Shown: positions 1 through 7,399, counted from the stretch's first letter. The stretch is 10,419 nucleotides of DNA from 2-01-FULL-39-28 sp964436165 (GCA_964436165.1 CAYTBY010000031.1:1-10419), one strand, 5' to 3'. Notes: generated by a model not told the origin, from the sequence alone. Made by a program: numbers and translations.

Positions 1-2347
1 CAGAGACATTGCCGGCAAAGGAGGCGGTCCCCTTTACTTCTAAGTCGCCGGAGATTAAGAGGTCGTGGGCGGATCTCATATAGTTGGAATGGCCGGTAAC
101 GGTCGAACCGAATCTTGAATAGCCGGCAGTGGCGACATTAGAGGCGAATTGGACACTGCCCGAGGCCATGAAGTAAGAGGCCGAGGCCGTGCCCTGGACC
201 TCAAGTCTAGCAGAAGGGGCAATTGTGTTGATACCGACATAACCAAAAGAATCAATTACTACTCGATCGCCAGCAGTTCCCCCTATCGTCGCGTCCCGAA
301 AGACTAAAGTTCCCGATGGAATACTATTGTAACTAGTGTTGCCGGTTGAGTAAAAAACCCACTCACGACCGTTGGTTGATGTATTAATCAGATCTAGGCC
401 GGTTGCTACTGCATTAGAACTTTCTATTTTCAATACAACCTGATTACTGGTAACAATGTGGAGAGGGTTTACCGGCCCCGTCGTTCCTATCCCCACATTC
501 CCGCCTTTAGTAACCGTCAAATAATTTGATCCAGACACAGAGGCAATGCTTAATAATGGATTTAAACTTGTTGCACTTGTGCCTCTAATAGATAGGTATG
601 CCTGGGGCGACGACGAACCTATCCCAACAAATTTATTCGTCGCATCCACATAGAAGGTATTGGAAATAGAAGCGGTTACTCCCGTACTCGAGGCAATCTC
701 AAAATAGGCTTCAGGCGTGGCATCCCCTAAGCCGAATCTTCCTAAGGAGGTGGAAGAGAAGATGGCGAAAATAGAGCCGGCACTGTTGTTTCTGAATTCA
801 ACGTCGCTTGAGAAAGAAGCTCCCTTTCTGAATTCCCAGAAACCGGAGATAGTCTGATCGATGGCTCGGGAGGCGGGACCATTGGTGTAGTCTAATCTGA
901 CAATGACATCATCCGTGCCGGAGGCGGCTAAGGCAAAGGCGCCCGGATCAAAGGAGATGGTGGCGACATTGGTATCCTGGAAAGCATTTAATTCTCTTAG
1001 TTCTATGGTAACACCGCTCCCACCTCCGTCAGTTAAACAAGAAAATTTGCCAGTAGTCTCGTCCCAATTAAGGGTTTGGGATTCAGTATCACAGTCGGAA
1101 AGTCCTCCTCCGAAATATTTAGATGCCGAAGCATATCCTCCAGCTTTAAAATCTGTTGTAACGTTGAGAATATTTATTGTGGCCGTTCCGGAAACAGTGA
1201 GTGTTTCTGTTTCTACTTTATTTGGATTAAGAGTGACCGGCCCGATCCCGATGGTATTAGTCGGGGGAAGCTGAAAAATTGGATAATAATTATTGGGCTG
1301 AATCGAAGGTATGCTAGTAGACAAAGATAAGATCTGGGAGCTAAGAGCATCTATTCTGGAATTGGCAGAATTTATCTGGCCGTAAATAGCATTGATCTGG
1401 CCAGGAGTTAAATCTTGAGTTACTCTGACTTCTCGGATAGCAGTTGCACCGACACCGCTCGGTCGGCCGGGAGCACCCGGGACTCCCGCCTCTCCCCGCT
1501 CACCCCTACCGCCGCTAATAATAGTTATGTAAATCGGCTCTCCAAAACCTTTAAATTTATTAAAAAGATAACTTAACGGCGATCTTATGCCGCTACCGAT
1601 TGAGTAAACAGATTCTCGAAAAGATGACGGTAAGAATGGCCAAGAATATAAGAAAATAAAAATGCCGCCCAGCAGTATGGAAGCTGTCAGGACGGCATTT
1701 ATTCTTTTTGTCGCAGTTCGTTTTTTTTCTGCGCTTGTGGAATTTTCGATCAAAGAACTTTTATTTTTTTCAAAAAGAACAATGGAAGGAACTGGTTTAT
1801 CGATTTCTTTCGAAATCAATGGAGGTACGACCGGCCGAGTTTTCGGTTCCGTCGTCATTACGAACGGCGCCGAAAACTCGGTCGGTTCTGATACCTTTGA
1901 CGGAGTTTGTTTAACTAACGGTTCTGAAGGAACAGCCCTTTCACCAGAGTCAGCTGAAGATCCGGAAGCAATGCCACTGTCGGCAACTGCTAGCTCTGCA
2001 ACTACCCCTGGAGTTAAAGAAGAAATTACCTCCTGTTTTTTCGTCGAATTGGCCTTTTGAACTAAATATCTTTGTTCGCTAGCGCTAGCGAGGGCAGATA
2101 TGTAATTCTTCAACGAAATTTTAGAAGCATACCATTGGCCATATTTACCAAACCGGACGGCTTTGATTCGGCCGGTTCTCGAAAGCCAACCGATATAGTC
2201 TTTGGCATAGCCATACTTCTCAGACAGGACGATTAAAGAAAAATATCCCTCCGGTAATGCAAGAAGTTGATCAGCTTTACCTGATATTTTTTTTCGATTC
2301 GCCAGTCGGCGGAAATTTTTTCTTTTGTTTAGAGACTTTCCCTTCAT
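1..2347 (-). CDS. Partial surface-fibre protein: HTH-like N-terminus, one TM helix, collagen-like and tail-fibre-like repeats
   Basis: Open frame from an ATG at 2347 to the left edge (782 codons in the window, no stop), so the C-terminus is missing. Residues about 30-85 resemble an excisionase/MerR-type winged-helix fold (FSLIVLSEKYGYAKDYIGWL, then a basic GRIKAVRFGKYGQWY stretch). A Ser/Pro/Thr-rich linker follows (about 100-205). A hydrophobic segment near 216-238 (INAVLTASILLGGIFIFLYS) is preceded by KKRTATKR, fitting an inside-to-outside anchor. Next come a short collagen-like Gly-X-Y patch (279-298), a likely coiled coil (315-345) and a long beta-rich Ser/Thr/Gly region. That region contains phrases such as NVGIGTTGPVNPLHIV, typical of tail-fibre-like adhesins that often end in an S74-type chaperone domain. 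Inferred role: cell-surface appendage or adhesin. A stop codon lies five codons upstream of the ATG, so the start is well bounded. No clear Shine-Dalgarno site. Function and C-terminal type are not proven. Confidence 0.85.
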   Translation of the reverse strand, partial: MKGKSLNKRKNFRRLANRKKISGKADQLLALPEGYFSLIVLSEKYGYAKDYIGWLSRTGRIKAVRFGKYGQWYASKISLKNYISALASASEQRYLVQKANSTKKQEVISSLTPGVVAELAVADSGIASGSSADSGERAVPSEPLVKQTPSKVSEPTEFSAPFVMTTEPKTRPVVPPLISKEIDKPVPSIVLFEKNKSSLIENSTSAEKKRTATKRINAVLTASILLGGIFIFLYSWPFLPSSFRESVYSIGSGIRSPLSYLFNKFKGFGEPIYITIISGGRGERGEAGVPGAPGRPSGVGATAIREVRVTQDLTPGQINAIYGQINSANSRIDALSSQILSLSTSIPSIQPNNYYPIFQLPPTNTIGIGPVTLNPNKVETETLTVSGTATINILNVTTDFKAGGYASASKYFGGGLSDCDTESQTLNWDETTGKFSCLTDGGGSGVTIELRELNAFQDTNVATISFDPGAFALAASGTDDVIVRLDYTNGPASRAIDQTISGFWEFRKGASFSSDVEFRNNSAGSIFAIFSSTSLGRFGLGDATPEAYFEIASSTGVTASISNTFYVDATNKFVGIGSSSPQAYLSIRGTSATSLNPLLSIASVSGSNYLTVTKGGNVGIGTTGPVNPLHIVTSNQVVLKIESSNAVATGLDLINTSTNGREWVFYSTGNTSYNSIPSGTLVFRDATIGGTAGDRVVIDSFGYVGINTIAPSARLEVQGTASASYFMASGSVQFASNVATAGYSRFGSTVTGHSNYMRSAHDLLISGDLEVKGTASFAGNVS
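1831..1885. repeat. Inverted repeat inside the surface-fibre coding sequence
   Basis: Two 16-bp arms, 1831-1846 and 1870-1885, are complementary at 15 of 16 positions around a core of CCGAGTTTTCGG and its complement. The 23-nt middle can itself partly fold. The repeat lies in frame in the low-complexity linker before the membrane helix, where extra residues would be tolerated. A smaller palindrome (GATTTC/GAAATC, 1803-1817) sits just beside it. Confidence 0.75.
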
Positions 2348-2350
2348 GAA

Positions 2351-2379
2351 CTCAATGGTTTAACAAAAACTCCATTGAG
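2351..2379 (-). promoter_or_regulatory. Hairpin just upstream of the surface-fibre start codon
   Basis: CTCAATGG (2351-2358) and CCATTGAG (2372-2379) form a perfect 8-bp stem with a 13-nt loop. On the minus strand the stem ends 3 nt before the ATG at 2347. The only GAG that could act as a weak ribosome-binding site lies in the 3' arm. This could occlude initiation; that is inference. Confidence 0.55.
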
Positions 2380-2462
2380 CGCAGAAAATGTATGCGAATA
2401 GCGCACTACGAATGCGCACACTCGAATAATATTTTTAACGAACTTACAAAAAGAATTATCGA

Positions 2463-2491
2463 ATCTCGAGATCCACGAGAATCGCGAGATG
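2463..2491. repeat. ATCTCG/CGAGAT dyad, copy 1
   Basis: An ATCTCGAGAT palindrome (2463-2472) is followed by CGAGAATCGCGAGATG (2476-2491). The latter is repeated with one change (CGAGAACCGCGAGATG) at 3041-3056, so the same 16-mer lies near both ends of the intergenic region. Confidence 0.5.
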
Positions 2492-2733
2492 TTCAATAAC
2501 TATATGTATTATATTAAATATGAGCATACTCGCGCAAGTGGATAACTATAGCTAAAAATTTAACAAATTTAGTCTATAAGTTTATTCGGCCTAGGCCTCA
2601 AATATTCAGTTATTTGACAACCTGGCTAGCTAGAAGAAAGCCGCCGATTCATAAGACTAAAAATACACATAAATAGCGATAAACTAAGCCTAAAATCAAC
2701 GGAAATATACAAAATCAAGAAGAATCCGCTCAT

Positions 2734-2755
2734 AAATTTACGTTAAATTTACGTT
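2734..2755. repeat. Perfect tandem repeat of AAATTTACGTT (2 copies)
   Basis: Two abutting identical 11-mers, 2734-2744 and 2745-2755, in a non-coding AT-rich stretch. No function is evident. Confidence 0.7.
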
Positions 2756-2819
2756 ATTTAAAAACGATTCTATTTTGATCTTGCTATTAGTCAGGATCAT
2801 TCCATGGAAATATTTATAG

Positions 2820-2874
2820 TACCCATACTAAACGTTAATAATGGTTAAAAGAAACATTAATAAAGTATGGGGTA
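2820..2874. repeat. Imperfect inverted repeat
   Basis: TACCCATACT (2820-2829) pairs with AGTATGGGGTA (2864-2874) with one bulged base. The inner flanks GTTAATAATG and CATTAATAA are also partly complementary, so a long AT-rich hairpin is possible. Function is unknown. Confidence 0.45.
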
Positions 2875-2997
2875 ACTTAGGCAATTTGATTTTAAAATCA
2901 TAATCACTTAGACAAAATAAAAAATTACTGAAAAACTTAATCGAGCAAGTCATTTCTTGTTAAAGTTAGTCGCACAATACTAAAAATTGTCACCTTC

Positions 2998-3033
2998 GAA
3001 GTTGAACTTTAAAGATTTCGAAAGTTCAACTTC
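2998..3033 (-). terminator. 13-bp perfect hairpin after the glycan operon, possible terminator
   Basis: GAAGTTGAACTTT (2998-3010) and AAAGTTCAACTTC (3021-3033) are perfect inverted repeats with a 10-nt loop. The hairpin begins 25 bp after the stop codon of the last glycosyltransferase. On the minus strand it is followed, after about 11 nt, by ATTTTTAG rather than by an immediate T-run. It could be a weak terminator or a 3'-end-protecting hairpin. Confidence 0.5.
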
Positions 3034-3036
3034 TAT

Positions 3037-3056
3037 ATCTCGAGAACCGCGAGATG
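3037..3056. repeat. ATCTCG/CGAGAT dyad, copy 2
   Basis: ATCTCG (3037-3042) and CGAGAT (3050-3055) form a 6-bp stem. The 3041-3056 part matches 2476-2491 at 15 of 16 bases. It abuts the stop codon of the glycosyltransferase ending at 3058. Confidence 0.5.
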
Positions 3057-3057
3057 A

Positions 3058-4215
3058 CTAGGTTTTATAAGAGTTACCTAAAATACAATCCAAAGTTTTT
3101 TCAGCAGTTTTTCTCCAGTTAAAGGTACTCGCTTTTTTAATACCTAGGTCTGTTATTTTCTTTTTAAACTCCTTATCCGTCAAAATTCTAGTAATTGACC
3201 CGGCAATTTCATCAATATTGTGGGGTTGGACCAATATACCGCTATCCCCAACCACCTCTGGTAAGGATGAGCTGTTAGAGACAACTACCGGTGTGCCGCA
3301 AGCCATTGCTTCCAGAGGAGGGAACCCAAACCCTTCAAAAAAGGATGGATAAACAAAAACCTCCGCCGCTCCATAATAAAACCTCCTATCTTCGTCGACT
3401 ATATGATCTTTTAAAATTATCTGATTTTTAAACTTTGATATGTTTATATTTTTAAATATATCTTCATACAGCCATCCTTTGGAACCGACGATCACCAGAT
3501 GGATGTCTTCCCTCAAGGTCGTGAGGTTCGACCTCAAAATATTAAAAGCTTTTATTATTCCCACTATATTTTTTCTCGGTTCGAGCTTGCCTAAAAATAA
3601 AATGAACTTATCCGGAAGTTTATTTTTAATTTTAAAATCAGCAATCTCCTCTGCCGATGGCCTTTTCATCTCCGGCGATATCCCTGAATGTATCACTTCT
3701 ATTTTTGCCGGATCAACGCCATATAATTTTGCCAGGTCTTGTTTAGTTGATTCCGAAACGGCGATCAGCTTATCAGAAAAGCGGGATTGCCAATGGGGAT
3801 TCATTTCGAAATTATGCCAAATGTTTTTCCGCCAAGAAAAAAATTCCGGAAAGCGAACGTAGGATAGATCATGAAAAGTGGTCACTCTTTTACACTCGGC
3901 AGATAACGAAGTAATAAAAAAATGGGGCGAGAAAAAAGCATCCGCTCCGCCTATCAATTTATCAGCTTTTGGGAAGTTGGCTAATCCCGATGATAGAAAT
4001 AAAATTCTATTGGGAATTCGAAATTGAAACAATTCAACGTTTTTTAAATGGAGCCAATCATAGTCTTTTAATTTGCCGCGGAAAGAAGAAAAAAATAATT
4101 TAAATTTTATACTGTCATCCAACGGTAAAAGATGAGCGAGTAAATTCTCGGTGTATTCTTCTACTCCGCTTCTTACGCTACTGCCCAAAACACGAATATC
4201 GATACCAATAATCAC
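3058..4215 (-). CDS. GT-B glycosyltransferase, family 4 (last gene of glycan operon)
   Basis: 385 residues, a normal length for a GT4 retaining transferase, which moves a sugar from a nucleotide-sugar donor to a growing surface glycan at the cytoplasmic membrane face. The N-terminus MIIGIDIRVLGSSVRSGVEE is the usual GT4 opening with its acceptor-site loop. LGKLEPRKN (208-216) is the basic donor-phosphate segment. The family's EX7E motif is E294...E302 in FFEGFGFPPLEAMACGTPVV, followed by SSSLPEVVGDSG. The start is GTG at 4215, chosen because it gives this canonical N-terminus. No strong ribosome-binding site is seen. It lies 67 bp after the previous glycosyltransferase, on the same strand. 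A small palindrome (TGAGGTTCGACCTCA, 3522-3536) falls in frame in a loop (about residues 227-233). Donor and acceptor cannot be read from sequence. Confidence 0.93.
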   Translation of the reverse strand: MIIGIDIRVLGSSVRSGVEEYTENLLAHLLPLDDSIKFKLFFSSFRGKLKDYDWLHLKNVELFQFRIPNRILFLSSGLANFPKADKLIGGADAFFSPHFFITSLSAECKRVTTFHDLSYVRFPEFFSWRKNIWHNFEMNPHWQSRFSDKLIAVSESTKQDLAKLYGVDPAKIEVIHSGISPEMKRPSAEEIADFKIKNKLPDKFILFLGKLEPRKNIVGIIKAFNILRSNLTTLREDIHLVIVGSKGWLYEDIFKNINISKFKNQIILKDHIVDEDRRFYYGAAEVFVYPSFFEGFGFPPLEAMACGTPVVVSNSSSLPEVVGDSGILVQPHNIDEIAGSITRILTDKEFKKKITDLGIKKASTFNWRKTAEKTLDCILGNSYKT

Positions 4216-4232
4216 TGTAAATTTCTAACTGC

Positions 4233-4280
4233 TCTAATTGACCTAAAATTGGGATTTGGGATTTGATTAGGTCAATTAGA
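4233..4280. repeat. 14-bp inverted repeat between the two glycosyltransferase genes
   Basis: TCTAATTGACCTAA (4233-4246) and TTAGGTCAATTAGA (4267-4280) are perfectly complementary with a 20-nt spacer rich in GGGATTT repeats. It begins 2 bp after the stop of the upstream gene and ends 17 bp before the GTG of the next. No T-run suited to termination follows, so an mRNA-stability or partial attenuation role is possible. Confidence 0.7.
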
Positions 4281-4282
4281 AA

Positions 4283-5356
4283 TTAGGTTAATTTTTTTAG
4301 GATGGCCTCTTTAAAAATAGAGGTATCGAACCTCTCTGCCTGTAACCTACACCTTACCGGATCAAAGTCTTTCTCTTTAAAGTTTATCAATGTCTTAATT
4401 AATGATTCCTCTGTCTGTTCATAAAAGAACATCCCCGTCTCACCATCAATCACAGTTTCAATCGCTCCGCCGCTTCGATAAGCTATGACCGGACGGCCCG
4501 AAGCCATTGACTCAAGCGGAGTAATGCCGAAGTCCTCCTCCTGTGGAAATATAAAGGCCCTGGCGTAGGCATACAGATTGGCAAGTTTTTCGTCCGATAC
4601 TAAACCCAGGAATTCTATATTTTTACCAGCTATTTTCTTGAGACGTTTTAACTCCGGACCAATTCCGGCTATTTTAAGCGGCCAGCCCAGTTTCGTAAAA
4701 ACCCTTACGGCAATATCGAATTTCTTATAAGACACGAGCCGACCGGCCATGAAGAAATAATCTTTATTTTCCGGAGAAATATAAAACCTGGCTAAATTAA
4801 CGGGTGGATATATGACCTCAGCGTTTCGCATATAGTATTTTCTAATTCTTTCCTTCACAAAGCCGGATATAGCGATAAACTTATCGGCCCTGAAAGACGC
4901 TTCCCTGTCCCACAATCTTAGATAACTAATCAACGGTGTGATTGCGTTTTTAATAAAACTCGGATAACCGAATTCATCCATAAATTTCTGGCTGTCATCC
5001 CATAAAAATCTTGGCGGAGTCAGACAGTAACAAATATGCTTGGTACCTGGTTTTGTTATTATCCCTTTGGCGAACGAGGCTGATATTGACAAAACAATAT
5101 CAAAATCGGAGAAATCAAACTGCTCGATGGCAATCGGCATAAATAGCGGGAAAAGCCGGTGATTCGTTTTAATAAACGGGGCTTTTTGTAAAAAAGATGT
5201 CCTTATTTCTCGGCCGTTAAAAACCCCGCCCGTTGCCTCCTGGTCGTAAAAAAGCGTATAGATTGGCGCATCCGGAAACATGGAACACAAAACCTGAAGC
5301 ACCCGCTCGGCTCCACCGAACTGATTTAAATATTCATGAACTAGGGCGATACGCAT
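4283..5356 (-). CDS. GT-B glycosyltransferase, family 4 (mannosyltransferase-like)
   Basis: 357 residues. The start MRIALVHEYLNQFGGAERVL carries the Gly-rich GGAE loop of GT4 enzymes, resembling the WbaZ-like group that adds mannose or a related sugar to O-antigen and exopolysaccharide. Other landmarks are CYCLTPPRFLWDD (109-121), ADKFIAISGFVKERI (157-171), the donor-side AGRLVSYKKFD (204-214) and the EX7E pair E274/E282 in EEDFGITPLESMASGRPVIA, then SGGAIETV. All catalytic landmarks are present, so it looks intact. ATG at 5356; no Shine-Dalgarno site, and the leader is an AT-rich inverted repeat. It lies 107 bp after the sugar-phosphate transferase and before a second GT4, giving an initiate-then-extend order. 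Substrate specificity is inferred only loosely. Confidence 0.92.
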   Translation of the reverse strand: MRIALVHEYLNQFGGAERVLQVLCSMFPDAPIYTLFYDQEATGGVFNGREIRTSFLQKAPFIKTNHRLFPLFMPIAIEQFDFSDFDIVLSISASFAKGIITKPGTKHICYCLTPPRFLWDDSQKFMDEFGYPSFIKNAITPLISYLRLWDREASFRADKFIAISGFVKERIRKYYMRNAEVIYPPVNLARFYISPENKDYFFMAGRLVSYKKFDIAVRVFTKLGWPLKIAGIGPELKRLKKIAGKNIEFLGLVSDEKLANLYAYARAFIFPQEEDFGITPLESMASGRPVIAYRSGGAIETVIDGETGMFFYEQTEESLIKTLINFKEKDFDPVRCRLQAERFDTSIFKEAILKKLT

Positions 5357-5362
5357 TGTAAT

Positions 5363-5465
5363 AATTTAAAATGTAAATATCAAAATTAAAAATGACAATT
5401 CAAAATCTTAAAGTTTTATTATTTTACACTGTCATTTTGCATTTTGATTTTTTAACTTTACATTT
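5363..5465. repeat. Long imperfect inverted repeat of a dispersed AT-rich element
   Basis: The left arm (5363-5397) and right arm (5430-5465) are approximate reverse complements built from AAATGTAAA, ATCAAAAT and AAAATGACA words. They surround a 32-nt middle, fill almost the whole intergenic gap and run over the stop codon of the upstream gene. A third copy in the left-arm orientation occurs at 9139-9173, so this is a dispersed family. Confidence 0.65.
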
Positions 5466-6849
5466 AGACTGCGCTTTTATCGCTTACCATCTTTATTACA
5501 GTTTTAAATATAATTTTCATATCCAGCCACAATGACCAATTATCTATGTAAAAACTATCCAGGGCTACTTCTTCCTCAAAATTAAGGTCAGAACTTCCGG
5601 AGACTTGGGCCAAGCCGGTAACTCCTCCCTTTATCGCCAAGACCTTGCGATGATGTCTGTGGTAGTTAGCAATTTCGTCTGGCTGATGAGGTCGCGGGCC
5701 AACCAAACTGATGTTACCTAGAAGTACATTCCACAATTGGGGCAATTCATCGAGTCGAAATTTTCTAATGACCTGGCCGATTTTTGTTATTCGCGGATCA
5801 TCCCGCATTTTAAACAACGGGCCATCCGTCCTTTCGTTGTACATCACTAGGTACGGCTTTAGCTCTTCGGCATTTTCAACCATTGATCTAAACTTAAAAA
5901 GATTGAACTCTCTATTCCCGCTAACCCTTCTAAGCTTTACGAAAACGGGTCCTTCCGTTTCCCATTTAATTCCAAGGGTAACAATAGCAAAAATTGGCGA
6001 AAGTATAATAAGACCAAACAACGCTCCCAAAACATCTATCACTCTTTTGATAACCCTGCCCCAGCCATCGAGCGAAGTTCTTTGTATCTCAATAAACGGC
6101 AAGCCCTTGAAAATATCAATCGAAAAATTGCTGGTCAAAAGCTGGGAAATGTTAGGAACAAATTTAAAAACAATGTGATTCTCACTGCAAAAATCAACAA
6201 GTTCAACAATTTTATCTTCCTCGTAATGGGGATGGGTTAAAACAACCTCATCTATCCCAGGATTATCAACCACTGATTTTATTTCCAATATATCCGGACC
6301 GGCAAGCTGTTTAACCAGACGATAGCCGGAAGACGGATCTTTTTTTATGTCTTCGGCAAGTTTAACCGCCCCGTCATTATTGCCGATAACGATCATATTG
6401 TGAACGCCAAAATTATACTTAGCCACCATTATTTTCTGGACTTGCCGGATAATCAACCTGCCTATCCAAACAAATAAAATAGCAAAAAACAATCCGCCGA
6501 TAACCAAGAACCTCGAATCAAAAAGTTCCTGCCTCAAGAAGATATAAATTATCAACAAAAGTATCGAGGCCGAAGAAGCGATTATAATTTTAAAAAATTC
6601 TTCACCCAGACGGAGCCGGGATTTCATAGAATAAAGACCCGAGACGGCAAAGATTCCCAGAAACAAAAATGAGACAGAAACAACCAGGTAAAAATATTTC
6701 AAAATCGGTAAATTAAACTCAAAAAGGACGGGCCTGAAAGCCGAGAGCAATTCCGTTCTGAAAAAATAAGTCGCCAAACCGGCTGTTAAAAGCATCAAAA
6801 AATCAATCGGCAACCGCAGAACATTGAAAAATAGGTCGGATTTTCGCAT
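5464..6849 (-). CDS. Polyprenyl-phosphate sugar-1-phosphate transferase (WcaJ/WbaP-type)
   Basis: 461 residues, the usual length for the polyprenyl glycosylphosphotransferase family that starts exopolysaccharide or O-antigen repeat units by moving hexose-1-phosphate from a UDP-sugar to undecaprenyl phosphate in the membrane. Four hydrophobic segments (about 10-30, 52-72, 86-106, 114-134) precede a CoA_binding_3-like Rossmann region (about 150-255). A further membrane segment (271-296) leads into the C-terminal catalytic domain: KFRSM (319-323), DDPRITKIGQVIRKFRLDEL (350-369), PQLWNVLLG (370-378), SLVGPRP (381-387), GVTGLAQVSG (409-418). All family landmarks are intact. ATG at 6849; only a weak GAG upstream. 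First gene of the operon, with a promoter at 6946-6974 and a leader of about 90 nt that contains an octanucleotide array. The exact sugar is unknown. Confidence 0.95.
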   Translation of the reverse strand: MRKSDLFFNVLRLPIDFLMLLTAGLATYFFRTELLSAFRPVLFEFNLPILKYFYLVVSVSFLFLGIFAVSGLYSMKSRLRLGEEFFKIIIASSASILLLIIYIFLRQELFDSRFLVIGGLFFAILFVWIGRLIIRQVQKIMVAKYNFGVHNMIVIGNNDGAVKLAEDIKKDPSSGYRLVKQLAGPDILEIKSVVDNPGIDEVVLTHPHYEEDKIVELVDFCSENHIVFKFVPNISQLLTSNFSIDIFKGLPFIEIQRTSLDGWGRVIKRVIDVLGALFGLIILSPIFAIVTLGIKWETEGPVFVKLRRVSGNREFNLFKFRSMVENAEELKPYLVMYNERTDGPLFKMRDDPRITKIGQVIRKFRLDELPQLWNVLLGNISLVGPRPHQPDEIANYHRHHRKVLAIKGGVTGLAQVSGSSDLNFEEEVALDSFYIDNWSLWLDMKIIFKTVIKMVSDKSAV

Positions 6850-6858
6850 TGATAATGC

Positions 6859-6890
6859 TCGAAATATCGATATGTCGATATATCGAAATT
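6859..6890. repeat. TCGANATN octanucleotide array in the glycan operon leader (4 units)
   Basis: TCGA begins at 6859, 6867, 6875 and 6883, exactly 8 bp apart, separated by AATA, TATG, TATA and AATT. It lies in the predicted 5' untranslated leader, ending 10 bp before the start codon of the sugar-phosphate transferase. Confidence 0.9.
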
Positions 6891-6909
6891 AAGATCCCCA
6901 AGGTCCGAC

Positions 6910-6934
6910 CTCGAGGATTAGATTGAACCTCGAG
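6910..6934 (-). promoter_or_regulatory. Hairpin at the predicted 5' end of the glycan operon transcript
   Basis: CTCGAGG (6910-6916) and CCTCGAG (6928-6934) form a perfect 7-bp stem with an 11-nt loop. It begins about 5 nt after the predicted start of transcription on the minus strand and could protect the 5' end or regulate the leader. It is also a CCTCGAGG-type repeat. Confidence 0.45.
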
Positions 6935-6945
6935 AAGATGGCAAG

Positions 6946-6974
6946 AAGATACCATGAAAACCGTCTCTTTTCAA
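6946..6974 (-). promoter_or_regulatory. Promoter of the glycan operon
   Basis: Minus-strand TTGAAA (6974-6969), 17-bp spacer, TATCTT (6951-6946). Predicted start near 6939, giving a leader of about 90 nt. It is divergent from the rnpB promoter, with only 6 bp between the two -35 boxes. Confidence 0.6.
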
Positions 6975-6980
6975 ATGTTT

Positions 6981-7009
6981 TTGACTTTGTGCCCATTTTA
7001 GAGTATGCT
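6981..7009 (+). promoter_or_regulatory. Promoter of rnpB
   Basis: TTGACT (6981-6986), 17-bp spacer, TATGCT (7004-7009). The expected start of transcription, near 7016, coincides with the first base pairs of the terminal P1 helix of the RNase P RNA, which supports both calls. Confidence 0.8.
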
Positions 7010-7126
7010 AATAATATCTTTGTAAACTAGGTGATTACCCCGCACATAAATTGGCCTGGCGCTTTGCGCAGTCTGAAGCAGGACCAATTTATGTGCGGGG
7101 AGGAAAGTCCGAGCACTCCCGCTCGC

Positions 7127-7154
7127 TCGATATATTGACATATCGATATATCGA
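7127..7154. repeat. TCGANATN array inside rnpB, first
   Basis: TCGA at 7127, TTGA at 7135, TCGA at 7143 and 7151: exact 8-bp phase with TATA/CATA/TATA spacers and one degenerate tetramer. It lies shortly after conserved region I, between CCCGCT (7118-7123) and AGCGGG (7172-7177), which can pair, so it extends a peripheral hairpin. Confidence 0.88.
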
Positions 7155-7399
7155 ACTGAGTAGAAAACGGTAGCGGGTAATACCCGTCCACAGCAATGTG
7201 AGAGGTGCGATCAGTGACGTTCAAGGAGGAAACTCCAAGAAGAGCAAGCCCATAGGTTTGATTCGATCATTCTTAGCTTAATCTGATACAGGGCTAAAAG
7301 TATCAGAGTGAAACGGTCCCGACGTTTCAGTCGGGATTCCGACCTCGTAAGAGCGTCGGAGCTAAACCCTTACTTGAGTGCAAGGTCAGCGTTGACTTC

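Larger units (their letters stand above)
2348..3057. other. 710-bp AT-rich intergenic region with hairpins, no gene seen
   Basis: No open frame with convincing coding character on either strand, and no tRNA or recognisable structured RNA. It separates the surface-fibre gene from the end of the glycan operon. It holds several small repeats listed separately, plus a GGCCTAGGCC palindrome at 2588-2597 and GATTTTAAAATC at 2887-2898. The promoter of the surface-fibre gene should lie in its left part, but no -35/-10 pair there is good enough to call. Confidence 0.6.

Noticed and set aside
903..2060. Plus-strand open frames at 903-1274, 1076-1330, 1662-2060 and 1708-1914
   Set aside because: They lie opposite the long uninterrupted minus-strand surface-protein frame, which has clear domain structure; the plus-strand translations do not.
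2588..2640. Promoter with TTGACA near 2615 on the plus strand
   Set aside because: No matching -10 box at 16-18 bp and no plus-strand gene downstream.
7027..7224. Minus-strand open frame of 65 codons
   Set aside because: It lies entirely within the RNase P RNA, across its conserved region I and helix P3.
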